Source of the DNA: Flavobacterium sp. KACC 22763
GTDB lineage: Bacteria; Bacteroidota; Bacteroidia; Flavobacteriales; Flavobacteriaceae
Assembly (NCBI RefSeq): GCF_028736155.1
Contig: NZ_CP117879.1
Coordinates: forward strand, 434,001 to 498,000
DNA length: 64,000 nucleotides
Direction of reading: 5' to 3'
Position 1 is the first letter of the stretch, and every line of letters starts with the position of its first letter. Below the pieces are notes generated by a model that ran no database searches, was not told the DNA's origin, and saw nothing but the letters and a program-made list of their open reading frames with translations. Position numbers and translations under genes: made by a program. Below are positions 51,387-60,538 of this stretch, piece by piece.

Positions 51387-53225
51387 ATGAGACAAGATCG
51401 AATAAAAGACAGAGTGCTAAAAAGAGCAGCTAGGTCATGGGGCTTTTCAGATGTTGAGATGGAAACATCATTTGATCCTGTAGTATCAATGATGCTTAAT
51501 GCATTGTCTTACGAATTAGAAAAAGTAGCCCATGAACTTGAAGACTCTAAAACAAGAGTTGTAGAAAGGGTATTGGAAATTATGTTTCCCGAAGTTACGA
51601 CAGGAGTAAAACCTGCAAGAGCAATTTTGCATGCGTTGCCAATAGAGAATAATATGAAAGTTTCGTTGCAGAATCAGATGTCGGCAAATCGAAGAATTCA
51701 TAATATTTACAATCCTTTGGCGCCAATTACTAAAGAGATTGCGCTGTCGCCAACATTAGAAGTAAAGCTCTCGTCTGCAGAGATAAAATATGTGGCTTAT
51801 GAGCGTAATTTGTTTGAGATTTCGAATCTTTTTTACAAAGATTCCATAAGAGATTATAAGAATTCACTACCTTCTGGTGTAGTGTTTTTAGGGATTGAAT
51901 TAACAAATCCGAAAGTTGAAGACATCGAAGATTTAATGTTATACATTGACATTAAAAATATACATCAGAAAGAGATGTTTCATTACTATTTAAAACAGAT
52001 GAAATGCTTTCAGGATGAGGTGCAAATCGCAGTAGAAGAAGGTTACAATGTTCCTGTAAACAATATTGATATCGAGAATATCATCAATCGTAATTACACG
52101 CATTTGAGTGAAATTATGCAGGAAGTAAATGAGTTTTATTTTGATAATTTTTATACGCTGAAAGGGGCTTTAAAGTATAAACATCTTAATGAATACAGTG
52201 CAGAATATAAATGCTTTGAAGCTGTAACAGAAAGAAATGATAATCCGATTATTTGGGTAAAAATGATTTTTCCAGAATCGTTAATTCCGCAAATATTAGA
52301 TAATGTTTCTTTTACGGCAAACTGCTTTCCTGTAATTAATAAAAAGAAGCATATTATAAATAAAACATTGGGTAATTTCTTGTCTTATATCGCATTAGAA
52401 ACAGACAATAATTTCTATCTGGATGTTGATACCGTTATCGACGGATTCAATAATCATTATGAAATAAAAGAATTTAAAGATGGTGTGCTTGAGGAAGGAA
52501 ACGCCGTATTAAGAACTGGCGGTGTTTCTAGATTCGATTCTAGAAGTGCATCAGAATTGCTTCAAAATGTATTAGACTTGCTAAAGGACGAAAGTTCCTC
52601 TTTTGCCGGTTTGGGTAAAGACTTTATGAACAGTTCTTTGGTTGAAATTAATCAGCTTTTAGCCTCTGTGGAACAGCAGGCAAGAGAAAGCAGTTTTTCT
52701 AAAAATAATGATCCTTACCTGATGATTAAGCCAAAGATTGATGAATCTATAGGAAAGTCATTTGGAATACATTATTGGTCTACTTGTGCAGAAGAAGGAA
52801 ATGATATCAAAGCCGGAACTATTTTAGAATCGAAAGAGGATTTGCTGTTTGTAAGTAAAGAAGCAGTTTTGGTTACCAATACTGTTGGCGGTATGAACAA
52901 GCAGAACAATAAAGATCGTATTTTGGCTTATCGAAATGCTTTGCTTACTCGTGGTAGAATCGTAACATTTGCAGATATAAAAGCGTTTGGATTTAATCAT
53001 TTTAAAAGCTGTGTAGCAGATATCAGAATAGAAAAAGGAACGCGAAAAGAAATTTCTGTAAAAGCAGGTTTTAGTAGAACAGTAGATATTTATTTAAAAA
53101 TAAATGCAACAGAGAGAAATTATTTATTGGCTACAGAATGGGATTATCTGTGCGAAAGTTTTATAAAGAACTTAAAAAACAGATCATCAAATGTATTTCC
53201 TTATCGACTTTTCATAGAGGAATAA
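51387..53225 (+). CDS. tssF: T6SS baseplate protein TssF
   Basis: A 612-residue cytoplasmic baseplate protein. The N-terminal SDVEMETSFDPVVSMMLNAL and SKTRVVERVLEIMFPEVTTG correspond to the conserved start of TssF (...l..fP....RPa.aila), followed by KPARAILHALPIENNMKVSL. The C-terminal region has GRIVTFADIKAFGFNHFKSC (phage J/gp6-like fold). It forms the wedge with TssG. It is the last T6SS gene, far from tssG, and ends at a two-way terminator. Confidence 0.82.
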   Translation: MRQDRIKDRVLKRAARSWGFSDVEMETSFDPVVSMMLNALSYELEKVAHELEDSKTRVVERVLEIMFPEVTTGVKPARAILHALPIENNMKVSLQNQMSANRRIHNIYNPLAPITKEIALSPTLEVKLSSAEIKYVAYERNLFEISNLFYKDSIRDYKNSLPSGVVFLGIELTNPKVEDIEDLMLYIDIKNIHQKEMFHYYLKQMKCFQDEVQIAVEEGYNVPVNNIDIENIINRNYTHLSEIMQEVNEFYFDNFYTLKGALKYKHLNEYSAEYKCFEAVTERNDNPIIWVKMIFPESLIPQILDNVSFTANCFPVINKKKHIINKTLGNFLSYIALETDNNFYLDVDTVIDGFNNHYEIKEFKDGVLEEGNAVLRTGGVSRFDSRSASELLQNVLDLLKDESSSFAGLGKDFMNSSLVEINQLLASVEQQARESSFSKNNDPYLMIKPKIDESIGKSFGIHYWSTCAEEGNDIKAGTILESKEDLLFVSKEAVLVTNTVGGMNKQNNKDRILAYRNALLTRGRIVTFADIKAFGFNHFKSCVADIRIEKGTRKEISVKAGFSRTVDIYLKINATERNYLLATEWDYLCESFIKNLKNRSSNVFPYRLFIEE

Positions 53226-53233
53226 AAAATTAG

Positions 53234-53265
53234 AAAACGCCGAAAAATTATTTTTCGGCGTTTTT
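53234..53265. terminator. Two-way terminator after tssF
   Basis: A 14-bp stem (AAAACGCCGAAAAA with TTTTTCGGCGTTTT) with a TTA loop, flanked by A-rich and T-rich runs. It separates tssF from the convergent peroxidase gene and marks the right boundary of the locus. Confidence 0.9.
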
Positions 53266-53289
53266 GTTTAATAGAGATTTATTTTGGTT

Positions 53290-55074
53290 TTACTGGTATT
53301 TTTTATCTGTAAGCGTTTTTATAAAATCAACAAGAGCTTTTTCTTCTTTTACCGTTAAATTTAATTTGTCAAAAGGAAGTGTTTGGTTTTCTACTTTGTA
53401 GCCTAAACCAACTCCACCACCTTTATTGTAGAAAGAAACCACTTCTTCTAACGTTTTAAAAACTCCGTTGTGCATGTATGGAGCTGTAACTGCAGCATTT
53501 CTGACAGTAGGCGTTTTAAAAGCACCAATTAACTGTGGCATTTGGTTATAAATGTAACGGCCTTTATCTGGACTTAAAGATTTTCCTGAAGCTTCATTTG
53601 GAGTTCCAATAACTTCGTGTTCGGTTTTGGAATAACTTGGCGGAACTGTTCCGTTAAATAATGGTGTAAAATGGCAAGTGGCGCATTTTGCTTTTCCCAT
53701 AAATAAGTTCATTCCTTCAATTTCTTCATTGTTCAGAACGTTTTTATTTCCTCTCATGTATTCATCAAATCTGGAATAGAAAGCGTTTAAGGAGCGTACA
53801 TAACTCGCAATAGCATTTTGAATCTGCCATGCTTCTGGTTTTGATATTTTTGGATAAGCTTTTTTGAATAGTGTTACATACTCCTTATCCAGCTGAATTT
53901 TAGCATGAATATTTTCCATTGAGCCATGCATTTCGTCTTTATTCTGAATCACGTCGACACTTTGTTTTTCTAGATCCAACTGACGCATATCCCAAAATTG
54001 AGCATTCTGCAAAGAAGCATAGGTTAGAGTAGGAGTGTTCCTTGGCAAATTCATTCCAGTAAGCGAAACATTTGTTTTTAATCCATCAGTAAAAGCTTTT
54101 TCAGGATTATGACAAGTCGCGCAGCTTCGGTCATTGTTTTTGGAAAGACTTGTATCATAAAACAATTTTTCTCCTAAAACCGCTTTTTCTTTAGTAAAAT
54201 TATATTCTTTAGAAAGCACAAAAGCATTTACATCAAAAGCGTCTTTATCAAATAAAGTTTCAATTGTTGGTTTTAGCGGACTGCTTTTCTTTACATTTTT
54301 AATGTTTTCTTCTTTCTGGAAAGTTTTCAGTTTTTTCGAAATTGGATTGAGATATTCAGTTATAAAAACAGCACGATTGAAAGCGTTGAAATTATTATTT
54401 TCGGCACAGTACTTTTGTGCATTTTTTGTTAACTCTCTCAATTCAGATACCGATTTATTACCAGCATCAATCTTTTCAAGCGTTTCCGGAATTGAGATTA
54501 AGCTCTGTCCAGCTTCTGGAATTGAAGATTGCAAAATCGGACTATCAAAACCGGTAATTCCTAGAGCAATAACTCTAAAAACATTCTGCTGTATGGCATC
54601 CAGAACGTAATCATCGCTAATGGTAATAACTTCAAAAGTGCTTTTGAGCTGTTTGATATTCGATTGAAAAATATTTAATTCTCTCGTTAAATCTTCTTTG
54701 CTTTCAAGATTGTATTCAGGATAAATCATTTCTTCCATAACCTGAAAACCATGAGGCTCAAAAGATCGGTTTTCTTCCAATTCCATTTCGTCAAGAGCAG
54801 GACCATTCATAAATCGAGCAGTTTCAGGAATAAAATATTCAACTGCCCATTCGACTTTTTTGTATGCTAGGCGTGACTTTTTAAATTGTTCTACAATTTC
54901 TTTTTGTGAAGAATTGCTTTTTACAAGCGTTTGAAATTGAGTAATTTCATTATTAAGTTTACTTAAGTCTACAAGCAATTCTTGTTTGACCGTTGGTTTT
55001 GAGGCTTCGCTTTCTTTGCATGAATAGAAAAAAGAAAACAGTAGGAATAGAAAGGTAAAATATTTTAATTTCAT
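53290..55074 (-). CDS. Imelysin-like/di-haem cytochrome c peroxidase fusion lipoprotein
   Basis: A 594-residue lipoprotein (FLFLLFSFFYSCKESE). Residues ~30-240 are an imelysin-like helical domain (RFMNGPALDEMELEENRSFE and PHGFQVMEEMIYP, close to the GxHxxE motif). Residues ~275-590 are a CcpA/MauG-type peroxidase with two haem sites, DRSCATCHNPEKAFTDG and KAKCATCHFTPLF, plus a likely distal Met/His in APYMHNGVFKTLEEVVSFYN. It would reduce peroxide or oxidise a partner in the periplasm using c-type haem, and the imelysin part may bind iron or haem. It is transcribed after the PhoX-like gene. Confidence 0.85.
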   Translation of the reverse strand: MKLKYFTFLFLLFSFFYSCKESEASKPTVKQELLVDLSKLNNEITQFQTLVKSNSSQKEIVEQFKKSRLAYKKVEWAVEYFIPETARFMNGPALDEMELEENRSFEPHGFQVMEEMIYPEYNLESKEDLTRELNIFQSNIKQLKSTFEVITISDDYVLDAIQQNVFRVIALGITGFDSPILQSSIPEAGQSLISIPETLEKIDAGNKSVSELRELTKNAQKYCAENNNFNAFNRAVFITEYLNPISKKLKTFQKEENIKNVKKSSPLKPTIETLFDKDAFDVNAFVLSKEYNFTKEKAVLGEKLFYDTSLSKNNDRSCATCHNPEKAFTDGLKTNVSLTGMNLPRNTPTLTYASLQNAQFWDMRQLDLEKQSVDVIQNKDEMHGSMENIHAKIQLDKEYVTLFKKAYPKISKPEAWQIQNAIASYVRSLNAFYSRFDEYMRGNKNVLNNEEIEGMNLFMGKAKCATCHFTPLFNGTVPPSYSKTEHEVIGTPNEASGKSLSPDKGRYIYNQMPQLIGAFKTPTVRNAAVTAPYMHNGVFKTLEEVVSFYNKGGGVGLGYKVENQTLPFDKLNLTVKEEKALVDFIKTLTDKKYQ

Positions 55075-55092
55075 AGTGGAGTTGTAATAGAA

Positions 55093-55120
55093 ACAACCCT
55101 TATCGGAAAATAAGGGTTGT
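55093..55120 (-). terminator. Hairpin between the PhoX-like and peroxidase genes
   Basis: An 11-bp stem (ACAACCCTTAT with ATAAGGGTTGT) with a 6-nt loop lies 22 bases after the stop codon of the PhoX-like gene and just before the peroxidase start. The following T-run is short, so it could be a partial terminator that lowers peroxidase expression. Confidence 0.5.
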
Positions 55121-55141
55121 CAATAGATTTTGGTAGAATTA

Positions 55142-56620
55142 TTAGCGTTGTACGTTTCTAATAATTACAGTTTGTCCTCCCTCTTTGTTAGTTTGAGTTC
55201 CTGAACCATCAGCATTTTTAAATGCATCACTTTGCCAAGTATGAGGGTGAATATTTACCGTGAAAGTATCTGGAACACCAATGATATCTGAAATGTCTTG
55301 CATAGCTCCAAATTCCCAGCTTCCAAATCTCATTTCGCCAGTTTGGTTATAAAGTGTGTTCCAAGCTGTATCTGTTCTTTTGTGGTTCATGTTTAACCAC
55401 GCTTTATTTTGTTTTGTAGCAATATTGTATTGCCAGATGTATGAATCGTGTTTTGCATCTGCATAATAACTATCACCATCTTCTTGAATGTAAACGTAGT
55501 TTTCAGTCACACATAAGTTATCAGGATTGATGATTCCGGTTCCAGGAGTACTGTCACCTTCAACAGCCAATTCTAAAGTTCCTTTTAATGGGTTTGTTGC
55601 GTCTAATTTTACTTTATACACTCTTCCCCACATCGTGTAACCTTCAACAGGAGCATTATTTGTTGCTTGACCTGTAGCTGTAAAATAGATTTCTCTATTG
55701 TTGCTTGCGCTTCCTTTTCTGTAATCTACGTCTTCAACTCTTGAAAAACGAATTGCTTTTAAATCATTAACTGTTGTATTGATTACAGCACCAGTTAAGT
55801 TTTTAGCATTCGGAATTTCAACAAATTCAACTGGGTATGAATTGTTTAACTTCATAGTCGTTTCAACCTGATTCCCATCAGTTCTTTTTAAAGCGTATAA
55901 TTTTCCGTTAGATAAATCACCAACTGTACTAACATACATAATTAACTGACCAGCACTTACGTGAGAAGTAGCATAAGATTGATCTTCACCAATTAAAATA
56001 ACTGTTTTTCCAGGATAAGCCTCTTTTGGAAGCGGAACCGCGTTTTCCATACTTGCTTTTCCTAAAGCTGGTAAAACTCTATCAGTTCTTGCTTTGTCAG
56101 TTGATAATCCAAGAGGATTAATTCCGTGAACCATACTTTCTTGACCGCTTTCCCCGGCAGTTAAAAAGATTGGTCCAAATCCGTGGATTTCTGGAGTTGC
56201 CAAAGTAGCAGAACATAAACGAGTAAGACCTCCAACACCATCAACGATATAATCTCCTTTTACAGGTTTGAAGGTTTTATCTAAATATACTCTTGATACA
56301 GATTGGATAATTTCGTGGTTGGTAATCATAATGTATCCGTCACCATTTGGATCTTTCATTAATCCAGCTCCGTCAGGCTGTGCTCCGTAAACAAAAGAAG
56401 GTGAATTTGGAAGAACATCTGCACTTGTAATTAAAGTACTGATTTTTAAGTTTTCAAAACCTGTTTGAGCATAAACAAAAGGAGGTACTTTTGAATGTGA
56501 AGTAAAATCGATACTTGCGTTTACATCGTTTTTTGAATCTTTGTCATCATTTTGACAGCCTATTGCAGAAAGACCAGCAAGTCCAAGCAAGGTAATTGAT
56601 TTTAAAAAGTTAGCTTTCAT
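55142..56620 (-). CDS. PhoX-like (DUF839) beta-propeller lipoprotein
   Basis: A 492-residue lipoprotein (SITLLGLAGLSAIGCQNDDK). PhoX/DUF839-type features are YIMITNHEIIQSVSRVYLDK, VGGLTRLCSATL, VILIGEDQSYATSHVSAG, GIINPDNLCVTENYVYIQED and the C-terminal MRFGSWEFGAMQDISDIIGV. PhoX enzymes are calcium/iron-dependent alkaline phosphatases; whether this member keeps the metal ligands cannot be judged without alignment. It lies directly upstream of the peroxidase gene on the same strand. Confidence 0.75.
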   Translation of the reverse strand: MKANFLKSITLLGLAGLSAIGCQNDDKDSKNDVNASIDFTSHSKVPPFVYAQTGFENLKISTLITSADVLPNSPSFVYGAQPDGAGLMKDPNGDGYIMITNHEIIQSVSRVYLDKTFKPVKGDYIVDGVGGLTRLCSATLATPEIHGFGPIFLTAGESGQESMVHGINPLGLSTDKARTDRVLPALGKASMENAVPLPKEAYPGKTVILIGEDQSYATSHVSAGQLIMYVSTVGDLSNGKLYALKRTDGNQVETTMKLNNSYPVEFVEIPNAKNLTGAVINTTVNDLKAIRFSRVEDVDYRKGSASNNREIYFTATGQATNNAPVEGYTMWGRVYKVKLDATNPLKGTLELAVEGDSTPGTGIINPDNLCVTENYVYIQEDGDSYYADAKHDSYIWQYNIATKQNKAWLNMNHKRTDTAWNTLYNQTGEMRFGSWEFGAMQDISDIIGVPDTFTVNIHPHTWQSDAFKNADGSGTQTNKEGGQTVIIRNVQR

Positions 56621-56784
56621 AAAGTGTTTTTTATTTTTTTTGATTAAGGCAAAGCTATCTCTCTAAAACAAAGTACACGTTATGTTAATTTTTTCTTAAT
56701 GCTAATAAATGTAAGTCTTGTATTATGAAAAAGTAAATTAAAGGTTTCGAATGTAAATTTAATATTCTTAAAAAAATCTTAATA

Positions 56785-57414
56785 TTATTTAAATAGCTGA
56801 TTTAAATTGGTTGCTTTCTTCTCTTTCAGTTTTTTAACAATCTTAAGAAATGCAATCGCAGTAATATAAGCATCTCCCAAAGCAGTATGACGGTCTTTCT
56901 TTGAAATATCAAATTTGTCAGCCAAATCATCTAAAGTGTAATGATCTTTCCTTTCAAATAAATGGGACTGAATCAAAGTCTTTTTATATAAATAAGCGGT
57001 ATCTAAAGTTTTGTTGGTTAAATGTGGAAGCCCGTTTCTTTCCAAAGCCTTATTAATCATAGTAACGTCAAAAATGGTATGATGAGCAATGATTATGGAA
57101 TCTCCTAAAAACTCCAAAAACTGTTGCAAAGCTTCTAGTTCGGTCGGACGTTTTACAAGCAGATCTTTCAAAATGCCATGAATCTGAGCGGTCAATTTAT
57201 CATAATGATCTTGTTCCAGATAAACTTCAAAGCTTTCCTGAACATTAATAATTCCGTTTTGAAGAACCAATGCGCCAATGCACAAAATACGATCGTTATC
57301 ATAATCAAAACCTGTAGTTTCAGTATCTAAAACCACAAAACGAGTTTCTTCGATCGTAATATTTTCATCGAATAGATTATTTTCTTCTTTCTTCCAAAAA
57401 TTGAATAAACTCAT
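56785..57414 (-). CDS. DnaQ-like 3'-5' exonuclease
   Basis: A 209-residue DEDDh exonuclease similar to the epsilon subunit of DNA polymerase III. ExoI is FVVLDTETTGFDYDNDRILC, ExoII contains IIAHHTIFDVTMINKALERN, and ExoIII is DRHTALGDAYITAIAFLKI, so the acidic residues and the His are present. It starts 2 bases after the stop codon of the DUF294 gene; this pair is conserved in many bacteria and its joint role is unclear. It is not necessarily the replicative proofreader. Confidence 0.87.
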   Translation of the reverse strand: MSLFNFWKKEENNLFDENITIEETRFVVLDTETTGFDYDNDRILCIGALVLQNGIINVQESFEVYLEQDHYDKLTAQIHGILKDLLVKRPTELEALQQFLEFLGDSIIIAHHTIFDVTMINKALERNGLPHLTNKTLDTAYLYKKTLIQSHLFERKDHYTLDDLADKFDISKKDRHTALGDAYITAIAFLKIVKKLKEKKATNLNQLFK

Positions 57415-57416
57415 TA

Positions 57417-59336
57417 TTATACCAGATTTGAGATATTAAAACGTACTGAAATAAGTTCCTGAAGTTCTTTTATGGTTTTAAAAGTACGTTTCAGTTTAAT
57501 TTTTTCCATTTTGGTTAAAGATTCCAGTTCGATAAACTGACCCGAATCATGGTGTAACAATCCTTGTTTGGTTCTAAATTTCAGTAAAGCTTTAAACGAA
57601 TATGAACAAGACAAATACAATTCTCTGTTATTTGGTTCCAGTTCTGCCAATTTCTCAAAACGCTCTGCTGTATTGCTGATTCCTTTTACCGAATGCGATA
57701 AAATTAAAACACGTGCGGCGTCGGTCAATGGCATTAAAGCTCTTCGTTTAATATCGAAATTATCTTTGTTTGCACCATCTTGTTCAACCAGAAATTGTCT
57801 AAAAAATCCAGTAGGAGAAGGACTTTGCAAAGCACCACTCACCAAATGCATATAAAAAATCGGATTTGCTTTTACGTTTTCAAAAATAGAATCAGACAAT
57901 TCATTAACGATTTCAGAATCGCCATAAGTTTTGCTGTAATCAAAGAAAATAAACGAAAGTAAAACTTCATTTTTACCAGGATTTGTAATCCAATGATGTA
58001 CTTGGGCTTTCCATTCATCTAGACTCATGCACCATTTCGGACTTGAAGCCATCATGTCGGCAGGACAATAATCGTAACCAATTTCAAAAAGGCCTTTATT
58101 GACAAGTCCGGCAAATTTTAAGAAATAGATTTTAGTTTCATCCCTAAAAACTTCATTGACATTTTCATACACAATTGCATTGTCCTGATCTGTGTGAAGC
58201 ATTTGCTCGCCACGTCCTTGACTTCCAAGCGCTAGCCAGGCAAATTTTACAGGCGGTGGACTACTCATTTTTTCTAAACAGATTTCGATAACTCGAGTTG
58301 TGCAGGCCTCGTTCAATTCTGTAATGATTTTGGTAATCAAAGTCATCGGAATATTTTGATCCAAATAACCTTGAAGCAGTTGCATGATTCGGTTTCGGAT
58401 TGGTTTTATTTCCTTGATTTTTTTGGTGCGTTTCAGCGCTTTTATCAAAACAGCTGGATTATTTCCAAGCGCTACCATTACATCGTGTTTTGATAAAATT
58501 CCAACCGCTTTTGTATTTACTGTCCCATCTTTCGTTAAACATAAATGGCTGATGTTGCTTTTCATCATGGCCATTTGCGCCTCGGTGACCGTCATTTTTT
58601 TGGGATACGTAATAACCGGTTTGGTCATGATCGTTTCTGCAGTTGTGGTTATCGGAAAATCGCCTGTAACAATTTTATTTCGAAGGTCTTTATCAGTCAA
58701 AATACCAATCGGAAGCATTTCATCAACAATCAATATCGCGCCAACTTTCTTTTTATTCATAATCTTTGCCACTTCCTTAACTGTCGTTGACTGACTGCAG
58801 GTAACTATTTTTTTAGAATATTTTATTGGCGATAAATCGAAAGAATGATTGCTCGAATGCAGATTTTCATTCAGCTGATCATCACCATATAATTTGTCTT
58901 TATGAATATCCGAATACGGATTTCGGGTGTTTGAAGCATAACTCTCAATCAGGAAATTACCAATGTTTCTGTTTTCTAATGCATAAGGCTTGAAAACGGA
59001 AATAGGAATAGCGTAAAGAATAGTTTCTTCATGCGCCACAGCTTCCATAATATAGTTTTCTTGCGCCAAAAGCGGACGAAGTCCAAAAATATCGCCTTCA
59101 TCACACATGTCTAAAACCGTATTTTTAGTGCTTTTTTTCAAAGCGACAGCGCCTTTATGTACGACATAAAAAGAATCGTGCGTTTTGTCATTTTCGGAAA
59201 AAATTACAGCATCCTTTTCTTTATAAATAATAGAAATCTGTTCAGACAGTTTTTCTAAATCTCTCTGATGCAGAAAATTAAACGGCGGATAATTCTTTAA
59301 AAAGTCTGCAACTCTTTGCGAAATGGTATTTTTCAT
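57417..59336 (-). CDS. cNMP-binding/CBS/DUF294 nucleotidyltransferase-like protein
   Basis: A 639-residue cytoplasmic signalling protein. In order it has a cyclic-nucleotide-binding domain (~15-130: DAVIFSENDKTHDSFYVVHK, GDIFGLRPLLA), a CBS pair (~170-295: VKEVAKIMNKKKVGAILIVD; SNISHLCLTKDGTVNTKAVG), a DUF294 nucleotidyltransferase-like domain (~325-460: WLALGSQGRGEQMLHTDQDN with the GSxxR..D.D motif) and a DUF294 C-terminal helical domain. It may transfer a nucleotide to a partner in response to nucleotide levels. It is cotranscribed with the exonuclease gene. Confidence 0.9.
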   Translation of the reverse strand: MKNTISQRVADFLKNYPPFNFLHQRDLEKLSEQISIIYKEKDAVIFSENDKTHDSFYVVHKGAVALKKSTKNTVLDMCDEGDIFGLRPLLAQENYIMEAVAHEETILYAIPISVFKPYALENRNIGNFLIESYASNTRNPYSDIHKDKLYGDDQLNENLHSSNHSFDLSPIKYSKKIVTCSQSTTVKEVAKIMNKKKVGAILIVDEMLPIGILTDKDLRNKIVTGDFPITTTAETIMTKPVITYPKKMTVTEAQMAMMKSNISHLCLTKDGTVNTKAVGILSKHDVMVALGNNPAVLIKALKRTKKIKEIKPIRNRIMQLLQGYLDQNIPMTLITKIITELNEACTTRVIEICLEKMSSPPPVKFAWLALGSQGRGEQMLHTDQDNAIVYENVNEVFRDETKIYFLKFAGLVNKGLFEIGYDYCPADMMASSPKWCMSLDEWKAQVHHWITNPGKNEVLLSFIFFDYSKTYGDSEIVNELSDSIFENVKANPIFYMHLVSGALQSPSPTGFFRQFLVEQDGANKDNFDIKRRALMPLTDAARVLILSHSVKGISNTAERFEKLAELEPNNRELYLSCSYSFKALLKFRTKQGLLHHDSGQFIELESLTKMEKIKLKRTFKTIKELQELISVRFNISNLV

Positions 59337-59552
59337 TTGGTTGGATTAAAGTTCTAATGTACTATTTAAAATAGAAATGTAAAAGAAACATTTTTGTTTT
59401 TTGAGTTGCAAAGGGACAGAGTTACAAAGCAACAAAGATTTTCCTCACAGTTTTGTCATCCCGAGGAACGAGGGATCTCCGCAAGTAGCTCAACAAAGTT
59501 TTGCAATAAAAAAAGCTCCAAAATTGGAGCCTTCAATATTTTAAATTATGTC
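59337..59552. repeat. Spacer with interspersed repeats
   Basis: Contains a CAAAG-type low-complexity stretch (GAGTTGCAAAGGGACAGAGT), followed at about 59449-59487 by GTCATCCCGAGGAACGAGGG and ATCTCCGCAAG, a widely dispersed Bacteroidota spacer element. No ORF is supported. Confidence 0.6.
59507..59530 (-). terminator. Terminator of the 123-residue lipoprotein gene
   Basis: A 7-bp stem (GCTCCAA with TTGGAGC) with a tight loop; the minus-strand side is followed by a run of T residues. Confidence 0.75.
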
Positions 59553-59924
59553 TTAATCAACTTTATAAACTGTTCCGCGCTGTTTCTCTTCAGAACCAAC
59601 CAAGCCAAATTCAAAAGTATAAGAATCTTTAGAAGTCGTTAAAATCTTCATGCTGATGGCCTTTTCTTCAGCCATATTTTTCGGATGTTTTTTCTGCAAC
59701 ACATATTCGCAATCGCTTACCCAACGAATGGTTGCCGTATCTGTTTTGCCTTCAAAAGTTTCGATTTCAATATCATCTTTGCGTTCAAAATAAGTTGTTT
59801 TTTTCTCGCCGTTGACTTCTGTCTCAAATTTGAATTTTCCAGTTTTAAAATCCTTGCAATTGTGTTCAGCATTATAACAAGATACTAAAGCCAGTACCGG
59901 AAATAAGAATACTATTTTTTTCAT
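59553..59924 (-). CDS. Small lipoprotein of unknown function
   Basis: A 123-residue lipoprotein (MKKIVFLFPVLALVSCYNAE). The mature part is a lipocalin-like beta pattern with HNCKDFKTGKFKFETEVNGE, FEGKTDTATIRWVSDCEYVL and KAISMKILTTSKDSYTFEFG. The family is common in Flavobacteriia. I recall that some database entries for it carry a topoisomerase label, which the sequence does not support. Two conserved cysteines may form a disulfide. Confidence 0.7.
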   Translation of the reverse strand: MKKIVFLFPVLALVSCYNAEHNCKDFKTGKFKFETEVNGEKKTTYFERKDDIEIETFEGKTDTATIRWVSDCEYVLQKKHPKNMAEEKAISMKILTTSKDSYTFEFGLVGSEEKQRGTVYKVD

Positions 59925-59945
59925 TTTAATTAAGTTGTTTTTTAG

Positions 59946-60033
59946 GAGCTAATCCCGCTTTCCATTTCAATCTTTTTATTTTTAAAGAAAAAATAAAAAG
60001 GATTTCCATTGCAATCGGGGCTAGGGCATTAGG
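59946..60033. repeat. Interspersed imperfect inverted repeat
   Basis: The left part GGAGCTAATCCCGCTTTCCA and right part GGATTTCCATTGCAATCGGG form an imperfect inverted repeat around an A/T-rich centre. The sequence type is frequent between flavobacterial genes and has no coding capacity. Confidence 0.6.
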
Positions 60034-60058
60034 ATAACAAGAAACACTTGAATATAAT

Positions 60059-60523
60059 TTAAACTTTTTGAATATAAAACTCTTTCAGTTTTTTAGATTC
60101 TTTGACTTCTTCTCTCATTTCTTCTCTAGACTCACTTTTGTTTGCTTTTGGCCAGATATGAAAACCTCCTTTTGTCATCGCTTTAATTTGTTGAAGAACG
60201 TTTGGCGAAAAATCAGCAAAAAAACTCAAGTCTTCAGGATTATCCCAAACACCCCAAATGCCATTTTCGTCTATATCTCCAGCATAATTAATGATATGAG
60301 TTGGATAAGTTTTGACCATTTTAAGTTTAAAATGTTCCAAATTATAAGAACCGTTCCATCGAAATGAGTCCACATCATCAATTCCAGAACCCGTAATAAT
60401 TGAATTTGCAAAACTTAATTCAATAGACATTTTATGTTGTGAGGACGAATTAGAATAGCAATAAAATCCTTCCCATTCTCCGCTTGGTAAAAAGTGATGT
60501 GTTTCGTTATCTTTTGATTTCAT
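60059..60523 (-). CDS. Hypothetical cytoplasmic protein
   Basis: A 154-residue protein without signal peptide. Beta-rich core with FLPSGEWEGFYCYSNSSSQH, GSGIDDVDSFRWNGSYNLEH and IWGVWDNPEDLSFFADF, then a charged C-terminal helix. I do not recognise the family. It lies 15 bases downstream of the DinB-like gene and is probably part of that operon. Confidence 0.6.
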   Translation of the reverse strand: MKSKDNETHHFLPSGEWEGFYCYSNSSSQHKMSIELSFANSIITGSGIDDVDSFRWNGSYNLEHFKLKMVKTYPTHIINYAGDIDENGIWGVWDNPEDLSFFADFSPNVLQQIKAMTKGGFHIWPKANKSESREEMREEVKESKKLKEFYIQKV

Positions 60524-60538
60524 ATTTAGAAAGATAGA

